Positions 19,581-29,036 are shown, counted from the first letter of the stretch. The stretch is 64,000 nt of DNA from Pigmentiphaga litoralis (GCF_014651835.1 NZ_BMXQ01000001.1:2060801-2124800), one strand, 5' to 3'. A program made the numbers and translations. The notes: generated from the letters alone by a model not told the origin.

Positions 19581-20387
19581 CTAGGCCCCCGGTACGAACC
19601 CCGGTGGTGTCAGGCCGTCGTACTCGACATCGCGCGATGCCTGGTAGGACAGTGCAAAACCGATGGGCCGCTCCGCTTCTTCGGTCAGATGCGCGATCAG
19701 GCCCGCGGTGCGCGCAAGGATGGGAACGCCCTTCAAGGCCTTGATCGGAAACCCGCTACCCAGCAGCACGGCCGGGATGGCGACCGACACATTGAGCTTC
19801 AGGGGCTTGCCGACAATCTCCGGCAGCACGCGCTCGATGGCTTCGGCGACCCGCACGAAACTCAGGTCGGCGCCGGCCTGCTCCGCCACCGCGAACAGCC
19901 GCAACACACGTGGATCGCCTTCCTTGTGCAGCGGATGGCCATAGCCCGGAATGGCGCGGCCAGCGGCGCGATACTCGGCGACCACCTCGGCCGCGGCGCG
20001 GTCATAGCCCGCGTCCTGTCCGGCGCGCGCCTTGACCTCGGCCAGCAAGATGCCCGCCGTCTCGGCTGCCCCCAATATCACGGAACCGCATCCCAGGATG
20101 CCGGCGGCGACGGCCCCCTGCAGCGCATCGGGCGCGGCGGCATAGGTCATCCGGCTGGCCTGCACGCTGGGCACCAGCCCGTGTTCGGCGATGGCCACCA
20201 GGGTGGCATCCAGCACCGTGCTGGCCGCCGCATCGGGCATGCGACCGGTCACCAGAAAATGGAAGTAATCGCTGAAGGAGGTCTTGCCGATCAGGTCCTG
20301 GCACAGGTCCTTGCCGCGAATGACGATGGTGGTGCTGCTTGACGTAGACAGCGAGGTGACGGGCACCGTGGCCTTGCCGATTTTCAT
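19581..20387 (-). CDS. Citryl-CoA lyase-like protein (citrate synthase superfamily)
   Basis: 268-residue citrate-synthase-fold protein, much shorter than citrate synthase (about 430) and close in length to citryl-CoA lyase/CCL-type proteins. The conserved GYGHPLHKEGDPR (catalytic His) and the C-terminal RPIGFALSYQASRDVEYDG fit this group; the N-terminus begins with TTIVIRGKDLCQDLIG. Such enzymes split or form C-C bonds of citryl-CoA-type thioesters. A type III CoA-transferase in the same operon could supply the thioester. RBS AAGGAT lies 5-6 nt before the ATG. Confidence 0.78.
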   Translation of the reverse strand: MKIGKATVPVTSLSTSSSTTIVIRGKDLCQDLIGKTSFSDYFHFLVTGRMPDAAASTVLDATLVAIAEHGLVPSVQASRMTYAAAPDALQGAVAAGILGCGSVILGAAETAGILLAEVKARAGQDAGYDRAAAEVVAEYRAAGRAIPGYGHPLHKEGDPRVLRLFAVAEQAGADLSFVRVAEAIERVLPEIVGKPLKLNVSVAIPAVLLGSGFPIKALKGVPILARTAGLIAHLTEEAERPIGFALSYQASRDVEYDGLTPPGFVPGA

Positions 20388-20420
20388 GGGAATCCTTTGA
20401 TCAAATGGGGAACGCGCGCA

Positions 20421-21296
20421 TCACGCGGCAACGGCCAGGGCGTCCGACGGCACCAGCACCAGGTCATAACTGACGGTATGGAACGGCGTGTCGAGGACAC
20501 GGCCATCTGGGGCGCGAGCGCCTACGGGATGGGGAACGAAATCGGCGATCAGGCTCGACTTGACGCCGAACACGACGTCACTATCCAGGTACGGCCCGTC
20601 GGAAGGAAAGATCTGGGTGACCACCGGTTGATACCCGTCCGCGGACACGATGAAGTGGATGTGGCCCGGACGGTTGGGGTGACGGTTCTGGTCGCGCAGC
20701 ATGGCGCCCACCGGGCCGTCGGTCGGCACCGGATAGTACGAAGGCTTGATCGACCAGAAGTGATATCTGCCGTCGGCGTCGGTGCGCAGCACGGCGCGCG
20801 CCCGCATCTCGGTCAGCAACTGCATGTCGTAGTTGCCTTCGCCATCGCCGGACCAGACCTTGATCGTGGCGCCGGCCAGCGGCGCGCCGTCCAGCGTGGT
20901 GACGCGGCCCGAATAATGGGTCGGCTCGCCCGCCACGCCCTCCGCAATCGCGGCGCCCAGGGGCACCTCGGGCGCGCCTTCCCAATAGTAGGGACCCAGC
21001 ACGCTGGACTCGAGCGCGCCGGCGGGCTTGTCGTGATTGATGTCGTCCACCAGCATCGACACCCCCAGGGTGTCCGACAGCAGAATGAATTCCTGCCGCT
21101 TGTCGGTACAGATCTGGCCCGTGCGCGTCAGGAAGGTGATGGCCGTCAGCCATTCGGCTTCGGTCAGTTCGACGTCACGCACGAACGCATGCAGATGTCT
21201 GACCAGCGATTCCATGACCTGCTGATGCCGCGGCGAATCGCATGCCAGCACCGCGAGCACTTGATCGGTAATCGAAAGGGAAGAAGGCGTGAACAT
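20421..21296 (-). CDS. Intradiol ring-cleavage dioxygenase (catechol/hydroxyquinol type)
   Basis: Non-haem Fe(III) enzyme opening catechol- or hydroxyquinol-type rings between the two hydroxyls. The 291-residue product has an N-terminal dimerisation domain (SDTLGVSMLVDDIN) and a beta-sandwich. Likely iron ligands are Tyr in LGPYYWEGA, Tyr in KPSYYPVPTDGP, and two His in RPGHIHFIV. The N-terminal part resembles hydroxyquinol 1,2-dioxygenases more than catechol enzymes. A longer frame goes to 21344, but the ATG at 21296 has GGAG 7-8 nt upstream and avoids overlap with the Bug gene. It is unusual for it to sit with a CoA-transferase and a citryl-CoA-lyase-like gene. Confidence 0.83.
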   Translation of the reverse strand: MFTPSSLSITDQVLAVLACDSPRHQQVMESLVRHLHAFVRDVELTEAEWLTAITFLTRTGQICTDKRQEFILLSDTLGVSMLVDDINHDKPAGALESSVLGPYYWEGAPEVPLGAAIAEGVAGEPTHYSGRVTTLDGAPLAGATIKVWSGDGEGNYDMQLLTEMRARAVLRTDADGRYHFWSIKPSYYPVPTDGPVGAMLRDQNRHPNRPGHIHFIVSADGYQPVVTQIFPSDGPYLDSDVVFGVKSSLIADFVPHPVGARAPDGRVLDTPFHTVSYDLVLVPSDALAVAA

Positions 21297-21340
21297 GGGC
21301 GGCTCCGGCAGGCGATAGGAAACAAAAGGACAGGAGGTCG

Positions 21341-22306
21341 TCAATCGATGACGGCGTTGGCGGCAACGATCACGTCAGCCCACTTGCGCGTCTCGTCGGC
21401 AACAAAGGCCTTGAGGGCCGGCTGCGGTATCGCCGACGGCTCGACCCCCTGCTCCAGCAACTTGGCCGACAGCGCCGGGTCCGCAAGCGCACTGGCCGAT
21501 GCGTCGACCAGCCGCGCCATCACCTCGCGCGGCAGGCCTTTCGGCGCAGCGACCATGAACCAGGCCGTCAACGCAAAGCCGGGGTAGCCTGCTTCGGCCA
21601 CGGTGGGCAGGTTGCCGACCCGGGGGCTGCGTTCCCCCGCGCTGGAGCCCAGCGCCTTGAGCCGGCCCGCCTTGATCTGCGACATGACCGCGGTGGGGTG
21701 GTAGAACATGAAGGCCGTTTCGCCCGACATGACCGACGTCACGGCCTGGGCGCCTTCCTTGTACGGAACATGCAGCATGTCGGCCTGGCTGCGGGTCGCC
21801 AGCAAGGCTCCCGCCAGATGGCCCGATGTGCCGCTGCCCGCCGATGCAAAACTGACCTTGCCCGGATGTTTGCGTGCATAAGCCACCAGTTCCGGCACCG
21901 AGCCATACGGCGCATCGGCCTTGACGACCAGCAGGGTCGGCGTGGACCCGACCAATGCCACGGGTTCGAAGTCGGCGACCGGATCGTAGGCAAGCTTGCG
22001 GTACAGGGTCTTGTTGATGGCCAGGGTGCCTACCGTGCCCAGGGTGATCGTGTAACCATCGGGCGCAGCCTTGGCGGCGGCTTCGGTGCCGATCGCGCCG
22101 CCCGCCCCGGCCCGGTTTTCGACGATCACGGGTTGCTTCAGACTGGCCGACATCTTCTCGGCCAGCAGCCGGGCGATCAGGTCGGTAGAGGTGCCCGGCC
22201 CGAAGGCCACAATCATTTTCAGCGGGCGGGCCGGAAAATCCGCCGCCATCGACAGGCTGGGTAGCGCGAGCGCCATCACCAGCCATGCAGGTGCATGCCA
22301 TGCCAT
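21341..22306 (-). CDS. Bug family tripartite tricarboxylate-type solute-binding protein
   Basis: Periplasmic binding protein of the Bug/TctC family (321 residues) for carboxylates or related small molecules. There is an N-terminal signal peptide (to about residue 21, SMAADFPARP), then the family body (RAGAGGAIGTEAAAKAAPDGYT, LHVPYKEGAQAV, LPTVAEAGYPGF). The first ligand loop reads AFGPGTSTD instead of the usual PF-x-PGG-x-x-D, so ligand contacts may differ. RBS AGGAGA lies 7 nt before the ATG. No TctA or TctB partner is near. Confidence 0.88.
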   Translation of the reverse strand: MAWHAPAWLVMALALPSLSMAADFPARPLKMIVAFGPGTSTDLIARLLAEKMSASLKQPVIVENRAGAGGAIGTEAAAKAAPDGYTITLGTVGTLAINKTLYRKLAYDPVADFEPVALVGSTPTLLVVKADAPYGSVPELVAYARKHPGKVSFASAGSGTSGHLAGALLATRSQADMLHVPYKEGAQAVTSVMSGETAFMFYHPTAVMSQIKAGRLKALGSSAGERSPRVGNLPTVAEAGYPGFALTAWFMVAAPKGLPREVMARLVDASASALADPALSAKLLEQGVEPSAIPQPALKAFVADETRKWADVIVAANAVID

Positions 22307-22387
22307 CGTTCTGTCTCCTTGGCTGGCGGGTCATTGCCCGCCATTCGTTGTGAAAGTGCTGCGGCAGGTCGCCGCGCTTTGTCCCGC

Positions 22388-23533
22388 TTACCCGGTCGTT
22401 CCCGCCGGCTTGCGTGGACGGACGTCGTCGTTGTGTTCACCCAGCGTGGGCGGGGCCATGACCTCCAGCGACCGCTTGCCGTCGAAGGACACGGGCGAGC
22501 GGACCGTGCGGAATTCGCCCATGGTGGGATGCGTCGTGGCGACCTCGAGCTGCAGATGGCGCGCCTGTGGATCCTGCAGTGCTTCGCTGGTGTCGTAGAC
22601 CGGTGCGTGCGGGACGTCCTCGTGCTCCAGCCGCGCGCACCAGTCGGCCCGGCTGTAGCGCTTGAAGGCCGCACCCAGCCGTGGAATCAACTTTTCCTGG
22701 TTGGCGATCCGTTGGGGACGCGTGGCGAAATCCGGTTCGTCGAACAAGGTCGGCTGCTCGATCGCGCGGGCCAGGCCTTGCCAGAACTTTTCGGGCGATG
22801 ACATGTGCAGCGCAATCCACTTGCCGTCCGCGCACTCCAGCACATAGGACTGCGACACACTGGGCCGGCTGTAAGGGCCCATGACTTCATCGGCAGAAAA
22901 GAAGTGCGTGAACGCGTCAAGGTTGAAGTGCGTCATTGCCTCGAGCATGGACACTTCGATCACCGCGCCCTCCCCGGTCCGGGCGCGTTGATGCAGCGCG
23001 CCCAGGATGCCGTAGGCTGCGTAGAAACCGGTAATGGAATCGGCGATGGCCGGGCCCACCACCCTGGGATTCTCGGGGTTGATCAGGAGCCCGAGAAATC
23101 CGCTCGCCGCCTGCGCCACCGTGTCGTACGCCGGGCGGGCCGCCGCCGGGCCATCCTGCCCGAAGCCGCTGATCGCGCAGTAGATCAACCGGGGGTTGAG
23201 CGCGCGCAGCCGGGCCGCATCGACGTTCAGCCGCTGTGCGACACCCGGCCGGAAGTTCTGGATGTAGACGTCGGCATCCTTGACGAGGGCATCGAACGCC
23301 GCCAGGCCGTCGGGCGTGCGGGTGTCCAGTTCGACACTGCGCTTGTTGCGGTTATAGGTCTGGAAATGCGGGCTGTACAAGCCGCCCTTGAACGCGCGGA
23401 AGGGGTCGCCCACGTCGGGCTGCTCGATCTTGACCACGTCGGCGCCCAGGTCGCCGAGCAGCATGCCGGCGGCTGGCCCGGTGATGAATGTGCCCTGTTC
23501 GAGCACCCGCACGTCGTCCAATACATGTGCCAT
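22388..23533 (-). CDS. CaiB/BaiF family (type III) CoA-transferase
   Basis: 381-residue type III CoA-transferase. The N-terminus is MAHVLDDVRVLEQGTFITGP, followed by LGDLGADVVKIEQPDVGDPFR, the catalytic-Asp region NKRSVELDTRTPDG, and AISGFGQDGP. It moves CoA between carboxylic acids, activating the pathway substrate. First gene of an operon running to 18254. Upstream lie a -10-like TATAGT on the minus strand and a 6-bp inverted repeat (23564-23586). Confidence 0.88.
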   Translation of the reverse strand: MAHVLDDVRVLEQGTFITGPAAGMLLGDLGADVVKIEQPDVGDPFRAFKGGLYSPHFQTYNRNKRSVELDTRTPDGLAAFDALVKDADVYIQNFRPGVAQRLNVDAARLRALNPRLIYCAISGFGQDGPAAARPAYDTVAQAASGFLGLLINPENPRVVGPAIADSITGFYAAYGILGALHQRARTGEGAVIEVSMLEAMTHFNLDAFTHFFSADEVMGPYSRPSVSQSYVLECADGKWIALHMSSPEKFWQGLARAIEQPTLFDEPDFATRPQRIANQEKLIPRLGAAFKRYSRADWCARLEHEDVPHAPVYDTSEALQDPQARHLQLEVATTHPTMGEFRTVRSPVSFDGKRSLEVMAPPTLGEHNDDVRPRKPAGTTG

Positions 23534-23563
23534 GAAGCTGTCTCTTTATGCCTGGAAGCAGGC

Positions 23564-23586
23564 GTCCGTTTTGTTGTTGTACGGAC
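23564..23586. promoter_or_regulatory. Inverted repeat upstream of the CoA-transferase operon
   Basis: Perfect arms GTCCGT / ACGGAC with an 11-bp spacer, 30 bp before the CoA-transferase start. It lies immediately downstream of a minus-strand TATAGT hexamer, where a bound repressor would block transcription. The regulator is unknown. Confidence 0.45.
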
Positions 23587-23673
23587 TATAGAGACGGCAT
23601 GAGCATGGCTCAAAATGATTTATTTGACTGGTTCTTGATCGATGCCATCGATAGCTGCGCGGGAAGGGGGCAG

Positions 23674-23710
23674 CGCCCCGGGTCGACGCCCCGGGTCAAC
23701 GCCCAGTCAA
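23674..23710. repeat. Short tandem repeat, 13-bp unit
   Basis: Two near-identical units CGCCCCGGGTC[GA]A and a third partial copy. The array ends in the stop codon of the GGDEF gene. It is probably a slippage product; no function is apparent. Confidence 0.5.
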
Positions 23711-24876
23711 GCGCTGCGCAGCGCCCATCGTGCACCGGCGTCCACCCGCTCGACGGCCACGGCGCACCGGCCCTTGCCCAGCGACTTTGCGACATACAGC
23801 GCTGCGTCGGCCGCGGCCAGGACCTCTTCGGTCGCGGTCCCGTGCTCCGGGATCAGGGCGATGCCCACGCTGCCGCTGATGGCCACGGGCACGCCGTCGC
23901 CCAAGTCGTAGGGCAAGGACACCGCAGCGATGATGCTGTCGCCAAAGTGCACGCTGCTTTTGCGGTCCGGGCTGCGGGTCATCACCACGAATTCATCGCC
24001 GCCGATGCGCGCGACCACGTCGTCGGGCTTGAGCAAGGCCTTCAGCCGCTCCGCCACCAGACGCAGCAACCGGTCGCCCGCAGGATGGCCGCGGCTGTCG
24101 TTCACCTGCTTGAAGCCGTCCAGGTCCAGATAGAACACGGCATGGTGGCCGTGGCTCGAGACCCGGTGCGCCATGACGGCCATCAAACCTGCCCGGTTCG
24201 ACACCCCCGTCAGTTCGTCATGCCGCGCCTGATAACTGTTTTCGCGTTCCGCCCGCATTGTCGACACCAGCATGGAATTGAGCCGGTAGGACGCCGTGGT
24301 CATGCTGAACAAGTAAAAGGGAATCTGCAGCAGCGTCGCCAGAATCAGCGGCTCGCCGGCAAACAGCGCCGCCAGGCAGCACGGACCCAGGCTCAGGAAG
24401 ATCATCACGCCCGCCAACCGGGGCGCCGCGAAGTTGCGAAAGCAGATGCCGCCGACCATTGCCGCCGACGACAGGCAGGCCATGGTCGCGATCCCCCAGT
24501 CGCCGCTGGTGATGCTGATGAATACGCCATAGCCCACGCTGAACGCCCAGGCCAGCGCGAGCACCAGATAGATGTCGGTCGGCGTCGGCTTGCCCTGCGC
24601 CGCGGCACGGTGGGCCGTGAGCAGCACCACCAGACGGGCGCCGCAGATCACGACCTCGAGTACCAGCCAGCCCACGAACCAGGCAGACGGATGCCGCAGC
24701 ATCCCCAGCGTCGACACCAGCAGGGTATTGAGCACGCCGCCCGCAAAGATCGGCAAGGTGCCGAACAGGCTGCCGATCAGCGCCACGCGCACGTCGTGCG
24801 GAACGTCGTGGCCCACGCCCACGAGCCATCGTGTCAATCGCCAGCGCGGGACGCTGAATGTCAGTTTGCTATCCAT
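23707..24876 (-). CDS. Membrane GGDEF-domain protein (predicted diguanylate cyclase)
   Basis: 389-residue predicted inner-membrane diguanylate cyclase making c-di-GMP from GTP. About six hydrophobic segments fill the first 200 residues. The C-terminal GGDEF domain has HDELTGVSNRAGL, FYLDLDGFKQVND and RIGGDEFVVM. The autoinhibitory RxxD site five residues upstream is KPDD, so product inhibition may be weak. I prefer ATG 24876 (GAGG upstream) to the GTG at 24885. The upstream region carries a 15-bp sequence shared with the chemotaxis promoter. Confidence 0.87.
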   Translation of the reverse strand: MDSKLTFSVPRWRLTRWLVGVGHDVPHDVRVALIGSLFGTLPIFAGGVLNTLLVSTLGMLRHPSAWFVGWLVLEVVICGARLVVLLTAHRAAAQGKPTPTDIYLVLALAWAFSVGYGVFISITSGDWGIATMACLSSAAMVGGICFRNFAAPRLAGVMIFLSLGPCCLAALFAGEPLILATLLQIPFYLFSMTTASYRLNSMLVSTMRAERENSYQARHDELTGVSNRAGLMAVMAHRVSSHGHHAVFYLDLDGFKQVNDSRGHPAGDRLLRLVAERLKALLKPDDVVARIGGDEFVVMTRSPDRKSSVHFGDSIIAAVSLPYDLGDGVPVAISGSVGIALIPEHGTATEEVLAAADAALYVAKSLGKGRCAVAVERVDAGARWALRSA

Positions 24877-24967
24877 CGCCCTCACTCGCTTCGTTGCGAT
24901 CAGACTACCGGTGACCGGCGCGCCTGTGCGCCGCGAGCAAGTGTAGGCGAGCTTTGCAACATTTTGA

Positions 24968-24982
24968 CGTACTTTTACGCAG
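24968..24982 (-). promoter_or_regulatory. 15-bp sequence shared with the che operon upstream region
   Basis: CTGCGTAAAAGTACG on the minus strand, about 92 nt before the GGDEF start; it overlaps the stop codon of the preceding acetyltransferase gene. An identical copy in the same orientation lies at 38886-38900, about 113 nt before the first chemotaxis gene. It contains a CGTA/TACG dyad. A shared regulatory role is inference. Confidence 0.3.
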
Positions 24983-25667
24983 TTTTGGATCCGTTGGCGT
25001 TGCGCGGCAGCGACTCGACCGTCAGTACGGGCACGCCGCCATACCGGCGAATGCGGCTTTCCAGCCCGTCGCGCACCTGCGGCCAGTCGTCGTCGGTCAT
25101 CGCGAATCGCGCGGTATTGCGCTGCCGCCCGTCGGGCATGATCCGTTCCTTGCGGGCAATGCCTTCAAAGGTCGCGCCCAGACGCAAGATCGCCTGGCGC
25201 GACACGGTATTGAGTTCATCCGTCTGGAATTCGACGCGCAGGCAGCCCGGATGATCGAAGGCATAACGCAGCATCAGGTACTTGGCTTCGGTGTTCACGA
25301 AGCTGCGTTGCCAGTCGGCCGCGATCCAGGTGTGGCCGATTTCCAGTTTCCGGTTGGCCGGCTCGTAGCGCCAGAAGCGCGTGGCGCCGACAACCTGGCC
25401 GGTGTCCGTCAGGGTCGTCACGAAGGCAATGGTGTGGCCTGCTGCGACGCCTTCCAGCGTGCGGGCCAGATAGGTGTCGATGTCGCCCGCACTGGGGATG
25501 GTGGTATGCGGATTGTCGGACAGTCCCTTGGCCTGCGTGGCGGCGACGATGGACGGGCCGTCGTCTGCCGATAGGGGGCGAAGGACCAGCTTGCCGCCGA
25601 TCAACGCAACCGGACCCCTCTTTGCCTGCTCTGCCTGCTCTGCCTGCCCTGCTGCACCTGACTTCAC
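24975..25667 (-). CDS. GNAT family N-acetyltransferase (RimJ/RimL type)
   Basis: About 230 residues with the RimJ/RimL-like GNAT fold: GGKLVLRPLSADDG near the N-terminus, GATRFWRYEPANRKLEIGHTWI, and VEFQTDELNTVSRQAILRLGATFEG near the C-terminus. It acetylates an unknown amine. The open frame extends to 25847, but the GTG at 25667 is preceded by GGAGG with 7 nt spacing and avoids overlap with the glycosylase gene. Residues 6-14 contain AEQ repeats. Confidence 0.83.
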   Translation of the reverse strand: MKSGAAGQAEQAEQAKRGPVALIGGKLVLRPLSADDGPSIVAATQAKGLSDNPHTTIPSAGDIDTYLARTLEGVAAGHTIAFVTTLTDTGQVVGATRFWRYEPANRKLEIGHTWIAADWQRSFVNTEAKYLMLRYAFDHPGCLRVEFQTDELNTVSRQAILRLGATFEGIARKERIMPDGRQRNTARFAMTDDDWPQVRDGLESRIRRYGGVPVLTVESLPRNANGSKTA

Positions 25668-25746
25668 CTGCCGCCCTCCGATCCCTGCATCGCCGCCGAT
25701 GCCGCTGGCCACTCTACCGTGCAGGCCTTCGCGCCGGCAAGCCGGA

Positions 25747-26298
25747 TCAGGACAAAAACATCTCGCGCCAGATGGCCAGCTTGTCGTCGAATCGCACCGA
25801 TGCCGCAGCGGGTGACGACGATGGCAGCTTGAACACGGCATAGCCATGCTCGGCCAGCGACTGCCCCAGCTTCCAAGACAACGCGCCGTTGAAGCCGATC
25901 TTGCGCAAGCGCGGCGCTGCGATCTTCAGGTAACCGGCAAGCGGATGCAGGCTTGCCTGCTTGACCGCGGCGTCCAGGCTGCCGACACGGCGGCAGTGCG
26001 CAATCATGTCCCACAGGCCGATGTCATGCCGGGCCAAGGTGGCCAGACGGTCGGCATAGGGCATGTCAGGCAGGGGCTCGTCGATGCAGGCGCCCACCAG
26101 CCGCCAGAACTGGTTGCGCGGATGCGCGTAGTACCGCGCCTGGTCCAGCGACATGACGCCCGGAAAGCTGCCAAGCAGCAGCAGCCGGGTCGTCGGAGCA
26201 ATGAGCGGAGGAAGGCCGCCCTGCAGGTCCACCGGCACGGGGCCGGACAGCACGGCATCCTGCGTCAGCACAGCACCGGCAACAGGAACCGGGCCCAC
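25747..26298 (-). CDS. DNA-deoxyinosine glycosylase-like (uracil-DNA glycosylase superfamily)
   Basis: 183-residue member of the uracil-DNA glycosylase superfamily, closest to family 6 hypoxanthine-DNA glycosylases. The family motifs are LLLLGSFPGVMSL, YYAHPRNQFWRLVG and LPSSSPAAASV; these proteins excise deaminated adenine from DNA. The start at 26298 overlaps the spermidine-synthase-like gene by 34 bp, and a somewhat later start is possible. Cytoplasmic base-excision repair is the expected role. Confidence 0.82.
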   Translation of the reverse strand: MGPVPVAGAVLTQDAVLSGPVPVDLQGGLPPLIAPTTRLLLLGSFPGVMSLDQARYYAHPRNQFWRLVGACIDEPLPDMPYADRLATLARHDIGLWDMIAHCRRVGSLDAAVKQASLHPLAGYLKIAAPRLRKIGFNGALSWKLGQSLAEHGYAVFKLPSSSPAAASVRFDDKLAIWREMFLS

Positions 26299-27065
26299 TT
26301 GCGCGCCGGCAAGCCGTACTGCGCTTCCACGACGTCGGCACGCGCCAGCAGCATGTCGGTGGTGATCTCCAGGGGCGGCCCGGCAAAGGCCACCATCACG
26401 CGGTTGCCTGCGTCCATCTCGGGCAGGACCACGATGCGGCCTTCGAAGGCTTCATACAGGTTGTCCAGGTTGCGCGCAAAGCTTTCATGCGCGCCGAACA
26501 GATTGACGGTCATGACGCCCGCCTGATGGCTATGCCCGCTGATCACCCGCCGGCACGCCTGGTAGAACGCCACGGAATCCCGGACCGGGCCGCGCGCCTC
26601 GGCGTCGTACAGGTCGACCATCAACACCGGGCAGGTGCCCCGGTTGGCGATGTCTTCGACCCAGGCGCCGGCATCGGCATGCGTGATCTGGAAGCGGTCG
26701 CCTTCGGCCGGCAGCCGGAAATAGGCGCGGCACGCGGCCGTCACCTGCGGGTTCCATTCCACCGCGTGCACCGAACTGGGCGTGTGCTTCAGGCAATAGC
26801 GCACCAGCGACCCCGCGCCCAGGCCCAGGGTGCCGATGGAGTCGGCGCCCACCGGCGGTTCAAGGAACAACAGCCAGGCCATCATCTGCCGGGTGTATTC
26901 CAGGACCAGGTCCGCCGGCTTCTGCACCTTCATCGCGCCCTGGACCCAGGGCGTGCCGAAGTGCAGGAAACGCACGCCGCCTTCTTCCGAAAAATTCGGG
27001 ACGTCGAGGCGCCCCGGTTTTGCGGCGGGAGTCCGGCTGGACGCAGGCGCGCGGTCGCGGCTCAA
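26265..27065 (-). CDS. Spermidine synthase-like methyltransferase-fold protein
   Basis: SpeE-like Rossmann-fold protein. Visible features are the nucleotide-binding loop [15 protein letters not shown], the acidic VEWNP after the next strand, [10 protein letters not shown], and [11 protein letters not shown] in the position of the catalytic aspartate region. Proteins of this type are often annotated as spermidine synthase, but many are not aminopropyltransferases. The frame is open to 27170 inside htpG. A TTG at 27065 overlaps the htpG stop in a TTGA and gives a 266-residue product, so coupling to htpG is likely. The start is uncertain. Confidence 0.75.
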   Translation of the reverse strand: MSRDRAPASSRTPAAKPGRLDVPNFSEEGGVRFLHFGTPWVQGAMKVQKPADLVLEYTRQMMAWLLFLEPPVGADSIGTLGLGAGSLVRYCLKHTPSSVHAVEWNPQVTAACRAYFRLPAEGDRFQITHADAGAWVEDIANRGTCPVLMVDLYDAEARGPVRDSVAFYQACRRVISGHSHQAGVMTVNLFGAHESFARNLDNLYEAFEGRIVVLPEMDAGNRVMVAFAGPPLEITTDMLLARADVVEAQYGLPARKWARFLLPVLC

Positions 27066-28966
27066 GACTGGCTCAGCAACAGACCATTCAGGCGCCGCAC
27101 GAATGCCGCCGGGTCGTCCAGCGAAGCGCCCTCGGCCAGCAGCGCCTGATCCAGCAGCACATGCGCCCACTCATCGAACTGGCCGTCGGCCGCGTTCTGG
27201 ATGCGTGCGATCAACGCGTGTTCCGGGTTGATCTCGAGGATGGGACGCGACTCGGGCGCGGGCTGGCCGGCCGCCTTCAGCAGGCGCTGCAAGTGCTGGC
27301 TCATGTCCTGGTCATCCACCACCACGCATGCCGGCGAATCGACCAGGCGGAACGTGACCCGCACGTCCTTGACCTGCTCGCCCAACGCCGTCTTCAGGCG
27401 CTCGACCACAGGCTTGAACTCTTCCGACACATCGTCCTGGCGCTTCTTGTCTTCTTCATCGGCCAGTGCGCCCAGGTCCAGGCCGCCCTTGGCGATCGAC
27501 ACCAGTTGCTTGCCTTCGAACTCGCGCACGAACGACACCATCCATTCGTCGACCCGGTCGGTCAGCAGCAGCACTTCGATGCCCTTCTTGCGGAAGATCT
27601 CCAGATGCGGGCTGTTGGCCGCGGCGGCGTAGGTTTCGGCCGTCACGTAGTAAATCTTGTCCTGGCCTTCCTTGAAGCGGCCCACGTAGTCGGCCAGCGA
27701 CACGGTCTGCGCGTCCGAGCCGCCGTGGGTCGATGCAAAGCGCAGCAGCTTGACGACCCGTTCGATGTTCGCGGCGTCTTCGCCCACGCCTTCCTTCAGC
27801 ACCTGGCCAAAGGCGGTCCAGAACGTTGCATAGTCTTCCGGCTTGTTTTCAGCCAGGTCTTCCAGCAGGCTCAGCACGCGCTTGGTACTGCCTTCGCGGA
27901 TCGCCTTCACGTCGCGGCTTTCCTGCAGGATTTCGCGCGACACGTTCAGCGGCAGGTCGGCCGAATCAATGATCCCGCGCACAAAACGCAGGTAGCCCGG
28001 CAGCAACTGCTCGGCGTCTTCCATGATAAAGACGCGCTTTACGTACAGATTCACGCCGTGCTTTGTGTTGCGGTCCCACATGTCGAACGGCGCGCGCTTG
28101 GGCACGAACAGCAGTTGCGTGTATTCGCTGCGGCCTTCGACGCGGTTGTGCGTCCAGGCCAGCGGGCCTTCAAAGTCGTGCGCAACGTGCTTGTAGAACT
28201 CGGTGTACTGCTCGTCGGTGATGTCCGACTTGCTGCGGGTCCAGAGCGCGCTTGCCTGGTTCACCGTCTCGTCTTCGTCCTTCTGCACCGTTTCCGACTT
28301 TTCGGCATCCCACTCTTCCTTCTTCATGATGATGGGAAGCGAGATATGGTCCGAATAGCGGCGCAGCACTTCGCGCAGCTTCCACGACGACAGGAATTCG
28401 TCGGCATCGTCACGCAGATGCAGCGTGATCTCGGTGCCGCGCAGGGCCTTTTCGGCCGGCGAAATCGTGAATTCACCGTCGCCTGCCGATTCCCAGCGGA
28501 TGGCTTCGTCGGCGGCGGCGCCGGCACGACGGCTCACGACCGAGACGCGGTCGGCCACGATGAACGACGAATAGAAGCCGACCCCGAACTGGCCAATCAA
28601 CTGTGCGTCTTTCTGCTTGTCGCCGGTCAGGTTCTGGAAGAACTCGCGGGTGCCCGACCGGGCGATCGTGCCCAGGTTGGCGATGGCTTCGTCGCGGCTC
28701 ATGCCGATGCCGTTGTCGCCGATCGTGATGGTGCGGGCTTCCTTGTCAAAGCCGATGCGGATCGCCAGTTCACCGGCACCTTCCAGCAGTTCCGGATGGT
28801 CGATCGCCTCGAAGCGCAACTTGTCGCAGGCGTCTGACGCATTCGATACCAATTCGCGGAGGAAAATTTCCTTGTTGCTGTACAGCGAGTGGATCATCAG
28901 CTGCAGCAGTTGCTTGACTTCGGTCTGAAAGCCCAGCGTTTCGGTGGTGTTTGCGGTTTGACTCAT
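27062..28966 (-). CDS. htpG: Molecular chaperone HtpG (Hsp90)
   Basis: Bacterial Hsp90, a homodimeric ATP-dependent cytoplasmic chaperone. The 634-residue product has the GHKL ATPase motifs ([34 protein letters not shown]), the middle domain catalytic region ([16 protein letters not shown]) and the C-terminal dimerisation domain. A near-consensus heat-shock promoter lies at 29037-29064. The spermidine-synthase-like gene starts on its stop codon. Confidence 0.96.
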   Translation of the reverse strand: MSQTANTTETLGFQTEVKQLLQLMIHSLYSNKEIFLRELVSNASDACDKLRFEAIDHPELLEGAGELAIRIGFDKEARTITIGDNGIGMSRDEAIANLGTIARSGTREFFQNLTGDKQKDAQLIGQFGVGFYSSFIVADRVSVVSRRAGAAADEAIRWESAGDGEFTISPAEKALRGTEITLHLRDDADEFLSSWKLREVLRRYSDHISLPIIMKKEEWDAEKSETVQKDEDETVNQASALWTRSKSDITDEQYTEFYKHVAHDFEGPLAWTHNRVEGRSEYTQLLFVPKRAPFDMWDRNTKHGVNLYVKRVFIMEDAEQLLPGYLRFVRGIIDSADLPLNVSREILQESRDVKAIREGSTKRVLSLLEDLAENKPEDYATFWTAFGQVLKEGVGEDAANIERVVKLLRFASTHGGSDAQTVSLADYVGRFKEGQDKIYYVTAETYAAAANSPHLEIFRKKGIEVLLLTDRVDEWMVSFVREFEGKQLVSIAKGGLDLGALADEEDKKRQDDVSEEFKPVVERLKTALGEQVKDVRVTFRLVDSPACVVVDDQDMSQHLQRLLKAAGQPAPESRPILEINPEHALIARIQNAADGQFDEWAHVLLDQALLAEGASLDDPAAFVRRLNGLLLSQS

Positions 28967-29036
28967 GGCAACTTTTCCCTTGTGTAAAACGGGAGTGATG
29001 TCGTTGTCGACGGGTGGAAAAAATGGGTTCGCTCGG

